From Paenibacillus vietnamensis (GTDB lineage Bacteria; Bacillota; Bacilli; Paenibacillales; Paenibacillaceae), in the NCBI RefSeq assembly GCF_020169515.1, contig NZ_JAHMHW010000008.1:62001-126000 (forward strand): DNA of 64,000 nt, in the 5' to 3' direction. The notes under the pieces were generated by a model, which made no database searches, had not been told where the DNA came from, and worked only from the letters and a program-made list of their open reading frames with translations. Below, one piece after another: positions 17,547-26,846 of the stretch. The position numbers and the translations under genes were made by a program. Position 1 is the stretch's first letter. Each line of letters begins with the position of its first letter.

Positions 17547-19412
17547 ATGTTCACATGGACGGGCACTTCCGTTTCCGCAGCGGAAGCGGCGCCTTATTTG
17601 CTTGCTGCCGCTGCCGGCTTGCTTATCCTAGCCGTTTCGTATGTGATCGTCCTGCTTCGCCGGATTCGGAAAAAATCGGAGCGTCTCCGGCTTGCCGAAC
17701 GAATGATCAAGCAAATGCAGCCGGAAGCGGGGCTGGAAAACAACCTCAATCTGTTTCTGGAATCCGTCAGCACGATCATTGAAGCATACGGTTACGCCTT
17801 TTATATACGAGAACCCAAAAGCGGAAATTTTATTCTGAAAGCCGTCCGGCACGAGCGGCGCGATCCCGGACAGGCGGAGCCGTCGTACAGCGGACTCGCC
17901 CCCTATCAAAAAGAAGTCTATTTGCCCCCGCTAAGCTTGAAGGCGGAGGCGCTCGACCAGAAGGCCGGCATTGTTCACGAAGGGGAGGTGCCGATGCTTC
18001 ATTTGCCTATGGAAGGCGGAAATGGAGTGATCCGCATCGGGCCGGTTGCCCGGTTGCGGAAACAAAAGATGGAAATGCTGCGCTTCCTGGTTGAGCTGAT
18101 GCCCCGGATGCTGGATGTGCTGATCGAATCGGAGCGGCTTTCGCTGAAAGCCGATGTCGTGGAAACCTCCAGTCAGGCGCTTCAGGCGGTCAGCTCGATG
18201 GCGATGGATTCCGAGGCCGTCATGCAGAAGACGTTCAGCATGTCCGCCAGTGCGCTCGGCATGTCCGGAGGCTGCCTTCTCGTATCAAGCGGGGGAATCG
18301 TGGAGATGCCGGTCTTCTTCGGATGGCCGCGGCAAACCGCACAGCGGATCGCCGATTCATCGAATCTATCGATGCTCCTTCAGCTGATCGGAAGCCGGGA
18401 GCTCGTCCTGTGGAACAATAAGGTCCCGCAATTCGAGCAGGCGCTCTCGATTTTGGGACATTCGGGCGATGCGCTTATCCTTGCCGGAAAGCTGCCCCTG
18501 CCGGGCAAGCAGGCATGGTTCATAAGCGGCTTTCCACGGCTGACATCCGCTGATTTGTCGGTAGAGCAGCTCAGTACGACGGTAAAGATGATGACACGCC
18601 AGCTTGCTCAGTTAATGGAGCTCCAGGAGCGGACGAAGTCCTTCGGGCATACGTATACGGAATTTCTTAAGCTGCTCGCCGGCACGATCGACGATTTAAG
18701 CCCGTATACGGTCGGCTATTCCGAAATGATGAGCCGGTATTCGATTGTGATCGCCAAGGAACTGGGGCTTCCGGCAGACCAGATCCGCAATATCGGCATT
18801 GCCGCATATTTAAGCAATATCGGCGTGCTTGGACTTTCGGAAGAGTTATATTTAAAGGATGGAAAGTTCACCGAGGCCGAGTTTGAGAAGATGAAGCTCC
18901 ATGCCGAGGTAGGTGCGGCCATCGTCGAAATGACGATCGGGAGCAAAGAAATCGCCGAGTGCATCAGATACCACCACGAACGGATGGACGGAAACGGGTA
19001 TCCGAGCGGCATAAGCGGCGAGGCGATTCCGATCGGCGCGCGTATTTTATCGGTCGTCCAAATGTTTTTAGCCAAAATCAACGGACGGAAATACCGCGAC
19101 CCGCTCCCTTTCGATAAAGCCATCCAGCTGATGGAATCGCTGGCCGGCACGCAGCTTGACGCCAAAGTCGTGCAAACGTTCGTCAGCTGGTTTGCGGCAA
19201 AGCGGAAGGGGCCTGAGCTTGGCGGACGAGCTTTAGGCGCCTGCTTCGAGATGGGCTGTATCCCGTCCGATATTTGCCGGGCATGTCCTGCCTATCAGCG
19301 GCCGGATCAAAATTGCTGGGAGTTCGAAGACAACAACTGTCAGGCGCACGGCAAGTCCTGCGCATCGTGTTTTGTGTATACGGAAACCGTGTCCCGCAGC
19401 AAAGTTGGTTAA
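17547..19412 (+). CDS. degenerate HD-GYP-domain protein with C-terminal cysteine cluster
   Basis: A 621-residue protein. One membrane helix (about 12-35) is followed by a GAF-like region and then an HD-GYP-like domain from about residue 370. The GYP part is kept (YHHERMDGNGYPSG), but the metal-binding HD pair reads LSNIG (Ser423, Asn424) instead of LHDIG. Hydrolysis of cyclic di-GMP is therefore unlikely; binding it may remain. The last 50 residues hold nine Cys (CFEMGC, CRAC, NCWEF, NCQAHGKSCASC), probably for a metal or iron-sulfur site. It is the last gene of the operon. It could replace PelD, the c-di-GMP receptor missing here; this is inference. ATG 17547 has AAAGGGGGA upstream. Confidence 0.75.
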   Translation: MFTWTGTSVSAAEAAPYLLAAAAGLLILAVSYVIVLLRRIRKKSERLRLAERMIKQMQPEAGLENNLNLFLESVSTIIEAYGYAFYIREPKSGNFILKAVRHERRDPGQAEPSYSGLAPYQKEVYLPPLSLKAEALDQKAGIVHEGEVPMLHLPMEGGNGVIRIGPVARLRKQKMEMLRFLVELMPRMLDVLIESERLSLKADVVETSSQALQAVSSMAMDSEAVMQKTFSMSASALGMSGGCLLVSSGGIVEMPVFFGWPRQTAQRIADSSNLSMLLQLIGSRELVLWNNKVPQFEQALSILGHSGDALILAGKLPLPGKQAWFISGFPRLTSADLSVEQLSTTVKMMTRQLAQLMELQERTKSFGHTYTEFLKLLAGTIDDLSPYTVGYSEMMSRYSIVIAKELGLPADQIRNIGIAAYLSNIGVLGLSEELYLKDGKFTEAEFEKMKLHAEVGAAIVEMTIGSKEIAECIRYHHERMDGNGYPSGISGEAIPIGARILSVVQMFLAKINGRKYRDPLPFDKAIQLMESLAGTQLDAKVVQTFVSWFAAKRKGPELGGRALGACFEMGCIPSDICRACPAYQRPDQNCWEFEDNNCQAHGKSCASCFVYTETVSRSKVG

Positions 19413-19432
19413 CCCGGTCGATTGAGGCCTGC

Positions 19433-20203
19433 TTATAAGCTGTTGTAGCCGCCCGCCGGGCTTGTCCAGTGAAGGAAGCCGTTTTTCCGTGCTTCCTGGG
19501 CAATTCGCGGATCGTCGCGGTCGGAAACGGACAATACCGATAATCCGGCTTTCCGGTGGCGGGCAAGAGCGTTTATCCAGTGTCCGGACCAACCGATCGC
19601 CTGCGTACCGGCTTCGAAGCCTTCCCATAAAAAACCGTCAAGCAGGGCGGCGCATGAATCGAGCTGCCGAAACCCCCGGTTTTGCAGCCATTTCATCTGC
19701 TTATGCCGTCCGCTTGCAACCGCGAGGAAAGTGCGGTATGCCGCAGTCATTTCTTCTTGCAGGGGCAGCGGAACGTAATCCTCGATGTCACCGACCGTAT
19801 CCAGAAAAATTCCGTCCAGGCGATAGGACGCGGCGATCTCATCCAATTCGGCCAGCAGCAATCTCCGGTAGCCTGGAGAGCGCAAATCCATTAAGACGGA
19901 ATTCCACTGCTCGAAGCGGACCGGTTTTCCGTTTTCCATAAAGATATCGGCCGGCTCGATCGCGGCTGACCGTTTCCTGTTCCATTCCGGCGATTCCATA
20001 ACGGACAAATAGCCGTAGACAGCCGTTCCGGAGGCACGCAGGTCTGCAACGTCATAAGGCTGCCATTGCTGCAGCTCGATGACCGCAAGCTCCGCCTCCA
20101 TGAGCCTTCTTCTCGCATCTTCGTTCGCATGGCCGTAGTAGATGAGAAACGATTGAATAGGGCCCAGCCGGCCGGTCGTCTTCTTTTTTCTGCTTCCGAA
20201 CAT
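19433..20203 (-). CDS. GH114/PelA-hydrolase-like protein
   Basis: A 256-residue TIM-barrel-type protein resembling endo-alpha-1,4-polygalactosaminidases (GH114) and the hydrolase part of PelA. Seen are SFLIYYGHA, the GYLSVMESPEWN strand, LMDLRSPGYRRLL and DGIFLDTVGD with the likely catalytic Asp135. No signal peptide is seen; a basic N terminus (GSRKKKT) precedes the domain. It is convergent with the operon and ends 20 bases after it, so it is a separate transcript. Cleavage of a galactosamine polymer would fit the Pel-like genes next door. ATG 20203 with GGAGGTG upstream is preferred over ATG 20221. Confidence 0.75.
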   Translation of the reverse strand: MFGSRKKKTTGRLGPIQSFLIYYGHANEDARRRLMEAELAVIELQQWQPYDVADLRASGTAVYGYLSVMESPEWNRKRSAAIEPADIFMENGKPVRFEQWNSVLMDLRSPGYRRLLLAELDEIAASYRLDGIFLDTVGDIEDYVPLPLQEEMTAAYRTFLAVASGRHKQMKWLQNRGFRQLDSCAALLDGFLWEGFEAGTQAIGWSGHWINALARHRKAGLSVLSVSDRDDPRIAQEARKNGFLHWTSPAGGYNSL

Positions 20204-20324
20204 GATGCCGGCACCTCCCATTCTTCTTCGTTTAAGTATAGCAAATCACAGACTATCATGATGATAGCCGTTATCCCATTGATAGATTTATTAAAATATA
20301 AGACTTCCGTTGGGAGGGACTGCC

Positions 20325-21497
20325 TTGGCAGCGGTATTATGCACGAACGGACTGCTAAGCAAAACGCTGGCGGTCGTACGTTCGATGGGAAGGCAAGGAA
20401 TCCGGACGGTAGTGGGAGAAAAAACACGCTTCCACGCCAGCGGCTTTTCCAAATATGCGGATAAAACAGTCGTCTATCCCGACCCGGTTCGGCATCCGGA
20501 GCCGTTCTATGAATGGCTGTGCGAAACGATCGTTCGGGAGAAAATCGATTTCCTGTTTCCGATGGACGATGATGTGATGGATATCGTCGTCTCCAGGCAG
20601 GACGGGCTGGGGAAGCTGTGCCGCATCCTGGTCCCATCGCCGGAGAGCTACCGGATCGCAGCGGATAAGTCGTTAACGATGAGGCTTGCCGAAGGGAGAA
20701 ACGTTCCTTGTCCGCGAACGGCGGAAACCTCCTTCGGACCGCAGGTTGACCCGGATGAGCTGCTTGCCGTCACTTCGGCGTTGGATTATCCGCTTTGCAT
20801 CAAGCCGCGGGTCGGGTCGGGCTCGCGCGGGGTAAGGTTCGTAAACGATGCTGCCGAGCTGATTGCCGTTTTTCAAGACATCCATCTCACCTATCCGAAT
20901 CCTCTGATCCAGGAAGCCGTTTCGTATGGGGGCAAATATGGCGTATGCCTTTGCTATGATGACAACCATGCGGTTCGGGCCGCATTTGTCCAAAGGGAGG
21001 TTCGCAACTTTCCCGAGGAACGGGGGCCGAGTGTCGTTCAAGAAAGCATTTATGATGAGAAAATGCTGGACTATACAAAGCGGCTGATGGACGGAATTCC
21101 TTGGCGCGGCGTTGTCGAAGTGGACTATATGGTCGATTCCCGGACCGGCGAGCCGAAGCTGATGGAAATCAATCCGAGATACTGGGCTTCGCTTAACCTG
21201 GCCTTGGCATGCGGCATCGACTTCCCGTTCATGCATTACCGGCTTGGCGTTGGAGCCGACCCGGAGCCGATGCTGGCTTACAAGGAAGGGGTGTTCGGCA
21301 GACAGCTTCTTCCGGGCGACATCCTGCATTTTCTGGCGAGCAAGAAGAGATGGCGGCAAAATCCCCCGTTTTTTACAACGAAGCTGAAGGACGACGTCAT
21401 TTCCCGGGACGACCCTTGGCCTGCCGCAGGTTTTTTGGTATCCGCTCTCCGGTATTGTCTTGATTTGAAAATGTGGCGTTTTTTGATTACCCGGTAA
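20325..21497 (+). CDS. ATP-grasp enzyme
   Basis: About 390 residues. A Rossmann-like N-terminal domain (FPMDDDVMD) precedes an ATP-grasp fold with CIKPRVGSGSRGVRFV (phosphate loop) and MEINPRYWASLNLA (metal and substrate site). It resembles carbamoyl-phosphate-synthase-like ligases that join carboxyl groups to amines or amino acids. The TTG start at 20325 has GGGAGGGA upstream; an earlier TTG at 20310 overlaps that site. It is divergent from the GH114-like gene, 121 bases apart. Substrate unknown; polysaccharide or cell-wall decoration is only a neighbourhood guess. Confidence 0.75.
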   Translation: MAAVLCTNGLLSKTLAVVRSMGRQGIRTVVGEKTRFHASGFSKYADKTVVYPDPVRHPEPFYEWLCETIVREKIDFLFPMDDDVMDIVVSRQDGLGKLCRILVPSPESYRIAADKSLTMRLAEGRNVPCPRTAETSFGPQVDPDELLAVTSALDYPLCIKPRVGSGSRGVRFVNDAAELIAVFQDIHLTYPNPLIQEAVSYGGKYGVCLCYDDNHAVRAAFVQREVRNFPEERGPSVVQESIYDEKMLDYTKRLMDGIPWRGVVEVDYMVDSRTGEPKLMEINPRYWASLNLALACGIDFPFMHYRLGVGADPEPMLAYKEGVFGRQLLPGDILHFLASKKRWRQNPPFFTTKLKDDVISRDDPWPAAGFLVSALRYCLDLKMWRFLITR

Positions 21498-21579
21498 CCC
21501 TCATCTTAAGATAAAATACAATCCCCCTTAGGCGATCGCCTTGCTTTATGGTATGATTTCGGAAAAGGGGGAATCGGCC

Positions 21580-21909
21580 ATGAAAGGACAAGGCGTACTG
21601 ATTTCGGCGCTGGCGTTTGCGCTGCTTATTGCGATTTTCGCAGTGATTAATGTAGGCTCCGTGCAGGTGAACTTTTTGTTCACGAAGACGACGCTGCCGC
21701 TTATCCTTGTTATCCTCGCGTCGACCTTGCTTGGCGGCTTGACCGTCGGCCTGCTGGGGATGATCCGTCAGATCCGGCTGCAGCGCACGATCAAAGGGCT
21801 GGAGCGGCAAGTGGCAGAGCTTGAAGCCGAAGCGGAGCTTGCGGCCTATTTAAACGGGCAGGAGCCGGCCGGAGCTGAAGGAGAAAAGGTAAGTTCGGAA
21901 GGCAGTTAA
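21580..21909 (+). CDS. LapA-domain (DUF1049) membrane protein
   Basis: A 109-residue protein with two membrane helices (about 5-25 and 38-60) followed by a coiled coil (KGLERQVAELEAEAEL). This is the layout of DUF1049/LapA proteins. In Gram-negatives LapA takes part in lipopolysaccharide assembly; the role in Firmicutes is not known. ATG 21580 has AAGGGGG upstream. Confidence 0.75.
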   Translation: MKGQGVLISALAFALLIAIFAVINVGSVQVNFLFTKTTLPLILVILASTLLGGLTVGLLGMIRQIRLQRTIKGLERQVAELEAEAELAAYLNGQEPAGAEGEKVSSEGS

Positions 21910-21937
21910 CGAGAAACCGGATTAAGAGAGGCGTACT

Positions 21938-22858
21938 ATGTTTATCTATACTTATGCGAGCCATGAGGATGAGGCCGGCCTTTGCTCACTTGAGCTGTGC
22001 ACGCTGCTCGGCCAGCCGGCGCACGGCGGAATCGTAGCGAGCCGGCTCGAAATTCCGGCTGGCCGCAGTCCTTTCGTGAAACGGCGCATAGCAGTCAGTA
22101 ATGAGGCGGACAGTTTGGAGGAGCTCGCGGAGCAGCTCGTCTCACTCGAGCTCAGCGGAAGAAGCTTCAAGGTGCTCTTCACGCCCGGTGACGAGCCGTT
22201 CAGCTTTGAGGAGCAGAGGCAGTGCGAGCGGATTGCCGGCGCGGCGATCCGGGGCAAAGCGGATATGCGGAACGCGGAGCGCTTGTTCGGTTTGACGAAG
22301 CTGGGCGGACGCTGGCGGTTCGGGCCTTGCGAGGAGAACGGGGCGGTCTGGCTGAAGCATCAGGACAAGCCGCAAAATTATTCAACGGCCCTGCCCACAA
22401 GAGCGGCTAGGGCGATCGTCAATCTTGCCGCCGGACCCGTCTTGTCCGGCAAGCGGCTGATCGATCCCTGCTGCGGAATGGGGACTTCGCTTATTGAAGC
22501 CCTGTCGATGGGAATCAGCATCGTCGGCATCGACATAAACCCGCTGGCGGTGCGCGGAGCCCGGAACAATCTTGCTCATTTCGGTTACTCCGCAGATACG
22601 GTGAGACTGGGCGATCTGCGGCAAGCGGAAGGGCATTATGACGCGGCGGTCGTCGATATGCCGTACAACTTATGCTCGGTGCTGCCGGAGGCGGAGCAGC
22701 TGGAGCTGCTGGCCGCGGTCAGAAGGCTGGCGGATAAGGCGGTCATCGTAACAACGGAGCGGATTCCGGGACTGCTGGAGCGCGCAAATTGGCGAATCGC
22801 GGAAGACGCGAAGGTGAGTAAAGGCTCTTTTACCAGATATATAACTGTAGTAAAATAA
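21938..22858 (+). CDS. putative RNA methyltransferase (UPF0020/Trm11-like)
   Basis: A 306-residue class I SAM-dependent methyltransferase. SAM motif I reads DPCCGMGTSLIEAL, motif II reads GIDINPLAVRGARNN, and the catalytic motif IV reads VDMPYN (a D-x-P-Y variant). UPF0020/Trm11-like enzymes methylate guanosine or adenosine amines in tRNA or rRNA. The N-terminal 150 residues should form the substrate-binding part; no THUMP domain is obvious. GAGAGG precedes ATG 21938. Confidence 0.75.
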   Translation: MFIYTYASHEDEAGLCSLELCTLLGQPAHGGIVASRLEIPAGRSPFVKRRIAVSNEADSLEELAEQLVSLELSGRSFKVLFTPGDEPFSFEEQRQCERIAGAAIRGKADMRNAERLFGLTKLGGRWRFGPCEENGAVWLKHQDKPQNYSTALPTRAARAIVNLAAGPVLSGKRLIDPCCGMGTSLIEALSMGISIVGIDINPLAVRGARNNLAHFGYSADTVRLGDLRQAEGHYDAAVVDMPYNLCSVLPEAEQLELLAAVRRLADKAVIVTTERIPGLLERANWRIAEDAKVSKGSFTRYITVVK

Positions 22859-22891
22859 GGATGATGCAGCGCATGAAGCGAGGTGAACCTA

Positions 22892-23095
22892 ATGTCTACA
22901 TTGGATCAGAACGAATCGGCCGAGCAGCCGAAGCCGCTCACGCAAGCGGAGAAGGCGAAGCAGCTGCTGGCACAGAAGAAGCAGGCTCAAGCCGGAGGCT
23001 TGCCTGGCCAGAAGCACCAGTCCGCGGGCCCGCAAGCAATGAAGAGCCAGAATACGAAGAAGGTCAACAACCAACGTAAAAAGATGGGTGTATAA
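22892..23095 (+). CDS. small Lys/Gln-rich hypothetical protein
   Basis: A 67-residue polar protein rich in Gln, Lys and Ala (KAKQLLAQKKQAQ), with no Cys and no hydrophobic segment; likely disordered. GAGGTG before ATG 22892 is a good ribosome-binding site, and the gene follows the methyltransferase by 33 bases, so it is probably co-transcribed. I do not recognise the family. Confidence 0.55.
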   Translation: MSTLDQNESAEQPKPLTQAEKAKQLLAQKKQAQAGGLPGQKHQSAGPQAMKSQNTKKVNNQRKKMGV

Positions 23096-23291
23096 CAAGC
23101 TGGAGCGCGCCTGCGCGCAGCAAATAGCAAAGAGACGAGGCGCCGGCTTACACAGCTTGGCGCTTTGCTGCGCTTGATTGAACGATAACAAAGGTTAATT
23201 GTCGAAAATAACCTGTTTATACAAGAATGAATTTCGGCGGACCCCCACATAATGAAGATACGTCAATTTATTTTCAGCGGAGGGATACGTT

Positions 23292-23999
23292 ATGACGGCG
23301 ACCAAATCTGCGACCGGACCATCGCGACTAAGCATCTATTTGCTTGCCGGTGTGGCCACATCCAATACGATATTTACCGAATGCAAAATAAAGCTTGAAA
23401 AGCTGTTCCAAACGGAACACGTCGAACCGGAGGTGCACGTCGTGTTTCCTTACGGCGATGCGAGCCGGAGCCTGATCCGTCAGGTGCTGGAGGTGCGGAG
23501 CGACCTGTCCAACCGGCTGTCGGCCGGCCGAATCGGCGGGCAAAACGCTTTGAACAAAATCAAGGAAACGCTGACAGGGGAACGGATGCTGCTGATCGGG
23601 CACAGCGGAGGCGGCGCTGCGGCCTACCAGGCGGGCAAGATGCTGTACGAAAAGGATGAAATCCGGGACCTCCGCATCGTCCAGATCGGAGCGCCGAAAA
23701 CGCCGATCGATCCTCGGATACAGGACAAGGTCAGCTATTTTCACTCGATTGACTGCACGGGCAAGCCGAACGATCCGATCAGCCGGATCGGCACATGGGG
23801 CGGCTGGAGCAAAAGCCGCTTCTCCGTGCCGCGCTGGAACCGGTTGAAGTATGCGCCTGGCTACGTAGAGGGAATTCAGACGGTCGGCGGGCATGCGGAT
23901 TATTTCCGCCATACGGAGCCGTACCAGGATCAACAGGCGGTATGCAATCTGGATAAGACGATCAACCGCGTCAGCGATTGGTTGAAAGGGTGGATTTGA
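23292..23999 (+). CDS. alpha/beta-hydrolase-fold protein
   Basis: A 235-residue protein with the nucleophile elbow IGHSGGGAAA (Ser105), typical of lipases and esterases. His in GGHADYF near the C terminus is a candidate third member of the triad, and Asp in IDCTGKPNDPISRIG could be the acid. No signal peptide. CGGAGGG precedes ATG 23292. Substrate unknown. Confidence 0.65.
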   Translation: MTATKSATGPSRLSIYLLAGVATSNTIFTECKIKLEKLFQTEHVEPEVHVVFPYGDASRSLIRQVLEVRSDLSNRLSAGRIGGQNALNKIKETLTGERMLLIGHSGGGAAAYQAGKMLYEKDEIRDLRIVQIGAPKTPIDPRIQDKVSYFHSIDCTGKPNDPISRIGTWGGWSKSRFSVPRWNRLKYAPGYVEGIQTVGGHADYFRHTEPYQDQQAVCNLDKTINRVSDWLKGWI

Positions 24000-24075
24000 T
24001 CCTTTAAAATGGGGAAGAGAGCGGGCCGTTTCCAAATAGAGGGGAGCAAGGCCTGCCAAGCGGGAGGTGAGCGGT

Positions 24076-24720
24076 GTGGCTAATACCCATACTTACTCCA
24101 AACGGGAGGAAATCGCCAATGCTGTAACGCATGGCATCGGGGCCGGATTAAGCGTCGCGGCGCTAGTGCTGCTTATCGTGTTTGCGGCGGCGAAAGGAAC
24201 GGCTTTTCATGTCGTCAGTTTTACGATATATGGATCTGCTATGCTGCTGCTGTATTTGGCTTCCACGCTCGTTCACAGCTTTCCCGAGGGAAAAGCCAAA
24301 CGGGTTTTCGAATCGCTGGACCATTCGTTTATTTATGTGTTTATTGCCGGAACGTACACGCCTATCCTGTTTCATATCGTACAGGGGAAGCTGGGCTGGG
24401 TGCTGTTCGGCATCGTATGGGGCGCTGCGGTTGTCGGCGTTGTGTTTAAATCGTTTTTTGCGTCACGTTTTTTGTTTACCTCGACGCTTATCTACATCGC
24501 GATGGGATGGATCATCGTATTCGCCTGGAAGCCGCTAACGGACCATTTGGCGCCGGGCGGCGTACAGCTGCTTGTGACAGGCGGCCTGCTGTATACGTTC
24601 GGCACGGTGTTCTATATGTGGCGGAGCTTTCCGTATCATCATGCGGTATGGCATTTATTCGTACTTGGCGGATCCATCGTCCATTTTTTTGCGATCCTGC
24701 TTTATGTGCTGCCGGCTTAA
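24076..24720 (+). CDS. hemolysin III/PAQR-family membrane protein
   Basis: A 214-residue protein with seven membrane helices. It keeps the family motifs EEIANAVTHGIGAG at the N terminus, STLVHSFP with LDHSFIYVFIAGTYTP in the middle, and HAVWHLFVLGGSIVHFF at the C terminus, whose His residues bind zinc in PAQR relatives. Function in bacteria is unsettled; the name hemolysin III is historical. GTG 24076 with GGAGGTG seven bases upstream is preferred to GTG 24067. Confidence 0.9.
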   Translation: MANTHTYSKREEIANAVTHGIGAGLSVAALVLLIVFAAAKGTAFHVVSFTIYGSAMLLLYLASTLVHSFPEGKAKRVFESLDHSFIYVFIAGTYTPILFHIVQGKLGWVLFGIVWGAAVVGVVFKSFFASRFLFTSTLIYIAMGWIIVFAWKPLTDHLAPGGVQLLVTGGLLYTFGTVFYMWRSFPYHHAVWHLFVLGGSIVHFFAILLYVLPA

Positions 24721-24743
24721 AGTGCGCCGCCGCGGCCAAAATA

Positions 24744-24789
24744 ACGCTCATCCTCTGCAAACCTAGCTTTGCAGAGGATGAGCGTTTTT
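24744..24789 (+). terminator. strong Rho-independent terminator
   Basis: An uninterrupted 18-base stem (ACGCTCATCCTCTGCAAA with its complement) around a six-base loop, followed by TTTTT. It closes the hemolysin III gene. Confidence 0.92.
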
Positions 24790-24892
24790 CATTAAATATA
24801 AGAAAGTATAAATTTCACTTTATGCTGGACTTATATTTCATCGCGATGGCGAGCTTTTGCCGCCAAAGGACGGCGACAGCCGTTTACGCTTG

Positions 24893-25699
24893 TTATACAG
24901 GACACCAGCCGGGCGGCATCGCGCATATGGACATAGCGGCGGGCATTTCTTCGCCGGCCAGATCGGAAAAGTAGCTCGACAAAATATGATTGCCGGCGAT
25001 CGAGCCCATGCGGAATGATCGTTTGACCTCGCCTTTTACATGAAGATAATAATAGGTTTGCTTTGTTTTCGGAGATTGATACACAAGCGTAGGCAGATGC
25101 GGGACGATATCGAATTCATTTTGGAAGCGCCAGTGGGTGCCGACGGTAGCATTATATTTCCGGACGAACTGAGGATCCCCGACTCTTGGTGCACCGAAGG
25201 TATAGACGATCGGTGCGGCAAATTCGGTATTGCTTGCCAAATCCAGCGCGGACAGGGTAGCGAGCGCACCGCCAAGGCTGTGTCCGGTAATGTAGAGGGG
25301 GCGGTCCGCAGGCAGCTGCCTGAGAATGTCGAGAATCTGATTGCGTGACGACATGTAAATATCGGTGAAGCCTTTGTGGGTGAGACCGGCATTTTTGACG
25401 GGGCGGTACGATGTTTGCTGAGCGATGAAATCGGCCACCCAGTCTACGGCGGAGCCGCTCCCGCGGAATGCGAGAACCGTTGCCTGCTCCGAGGTCAGAA
25501 CAAAGCCGAATCTTTCCTCGTAGCTGTCGGCGCTTCTCCCGGTGAACTCCCCGGCCAGGCTGTACGTTTCCGGCACCAGAAACAAGCCGTCTTTATTACT
25601 GAATTGCACGTACGTTTGTCCGCAAACGGCAGCCAAAAACAAAGCCGTCCGCAAATCGAGCGCTTGCGCTTCAAGCTGATTTCTTTGACTGGACACCAT
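24893..25699 (-). CDS. class 3 lipase
   Basis: A 268-residue alpha/beta hydrolase of the Lipase_3 family. The nucleophile elbow is ITGHSLGGALA (Ser141), the acid is in NEFDIVPHLP (Asp197), and the His is in GNHILSSYF (His238). The oxyanion segment AFRGSGSAVDW fits too. There is no signal peptide, so it is cytoplasmic or exported by another route. The last residues include two Cys (CAMPPGWCPV). A GGAGGGATAG ribosome-binding site precedes the ATG at 25699. Confidence 0.88.
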   Translation of the reverse strand: MVSSQRNQLEAQALDLRTALFLAAVCGQTYVQFSNKDGLFLVPETYSLAGEFTGRSADSYEERFGFVLTSEQATVLAFRGSGSAVDWVADFIAQQTSYRPVKNAGLTHKGFTDIYMSSRNQILDILRQLPADRPLYITGHSLGGALATLSALDLASNTEFAAPIVYTFGAPRVGDPQFVRKYNATVGTHWRFQNEFDIVPHLPTLVYQSPKTKQTYYYLHVKGEVKRSFRMGSIAGNHILSSYFSDLAGEEMPAAMSICAMPPGWCPV

Positions 25700-25820
25700 G
25701 CTATCCCTCCGCTCATACGTCCCGTAAATGCTGATGTTGTATCATATGTAGGCGGATGTCATTGGGTACCTGGGAAAAAAGGTGTATAATCAAGGTATTA
25801 ATTTGAAAGGGGATTCATAC

Positions 25821-26789
25821 ATGACGCTTAAAATCGGAATGATCGGCACAGGCTGGTTCGGCATGATGCACGCGGAGAAGCTTTCCAAAACCGAAGGGGT
25901 GGACATTGCCGGCTTCGTGGCAACGAACCAGGAAAAGGCGGATGCGGCCGCTAGCAAGTTCAATAATGCCCGCGGATATGACTCCATACATAAGCTGCTC
26001 GAAGACCGCAAGCTGGATGCGGCATACATTTGCGTGCCGCCCTTTGCTCACGGCGAGATCGAGCAGGCGTTAATCGAACGCGGCATTCCGTTCCTGGTGG
26101 AAAAGCCGATCGGCACGGATGAGCAGGTGCCCGGAGCCATTCTGAAGGGTATCGAAGAGAAAGGCCTGATCACCTCGGTCGGATACCATTTCCGTTACAT
26201 GGATGGAACGGACCGCGCACGTGAGCTGCTGCGGGAGCGCACGATCGGCATGGCGCTCGGCTATTGGATGGGCTCGATGCCGGGCGTAAGCTGGTGGCGG
26301 AAGATGGAAGGCTCCGGCGGCCAGTTCGTCGAGCAAACGACGCATATCGTCGACCTGCTCCGTTATACGGCCGGGGAAGTCAGCGAGGTTTATGCGGCAT
26401 ACGGCGACCGGATCATGAACAAGTCGGAGGAAGGCGTAACCGTTCCCGACGTCGGCACGGTTACTTTGAAGCTGGCTTCCGGCGCAGTCGCGACGATCAG
26501 CAACACCTGCGCGATTCCGGCGGGCTCGCGGACGGGCCTGCATATTTATACGGACAAAGGCGTGCTGGAGCTTGGCCATAGCGGCCTTATAGATGCGGAA
26601 GTCGGTCGCAGAACGGAGTATGCGAACCGGACGAATCCTTACGATCTTGAGAACGAGGCGTTCCTGCACGCGGTAAAAACCGGCGATACTTCGCGCATCC
26701 GCTCTACGTACGCAGACTCAATGCTCACGCACCGGGTCACGATGGCTGCAAACGAATCGGCACGCACGGGGCTTCCGGTCAAGCTTTAA
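25821..26789 (+). CDS. Gfo/Idh/MocA-family oxidoreductase
   Basis: A 322-residue NAD(P)-dependent dehydrogenase. The Rossmann motif is GMIGTGWFGMMHAEKL (residues 6-21), and VEKPIG at 93-98 keeps the catalytic Lys95, unlike the relative at 4698. GGQFVEQTTHIVDLLRY matches the substrate-site region of sugar or inositol dehydrogenases. GAAAGGGG precedes ATG 25821. Substrate unknown. Confidence 0.85.
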   Translation: MTLKIGMIGTGWFGMMHAEKLSKTEGVDIAGFVATNQEKADAAASKFNNARGYDSIHKLLEDRKLDAAYICVPPFAHGEIEQALIERGIPFLVEKPIGTDEQVPGAILKGIEEKGLITSVGYHFRYMDGTDRARELLRERTIGMALGYWMGSMPGVSWWRKMEGSGGQFVEQTTHIVDLLRYTAGEVSEVYAAYGDRIMNKSEEGVTVPDVGTVTLKLASGAVATISNTCAIPAGSRTGLHIYTDKGVLELGHSGLIDAEVGRRTEYANRTNPYDLENEAFLHAVKTGDTSRIRSTYADSMLTHRVTMAANESARTGLPVKL

Positions 26790-26846
26790 GCCTTTTTTGG
26801 CAGGAAGCTGTTACCCACATTCCGATTTTGTACGATCCAGCTAACT

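Noticed and set aside
23096..23291. GC-rich palindromes (GCGCGCCTGCGCGC) downstream of the 67-residue gene
   Set aside because: No U tract and no family of repeats recognised; probably a chance structure.
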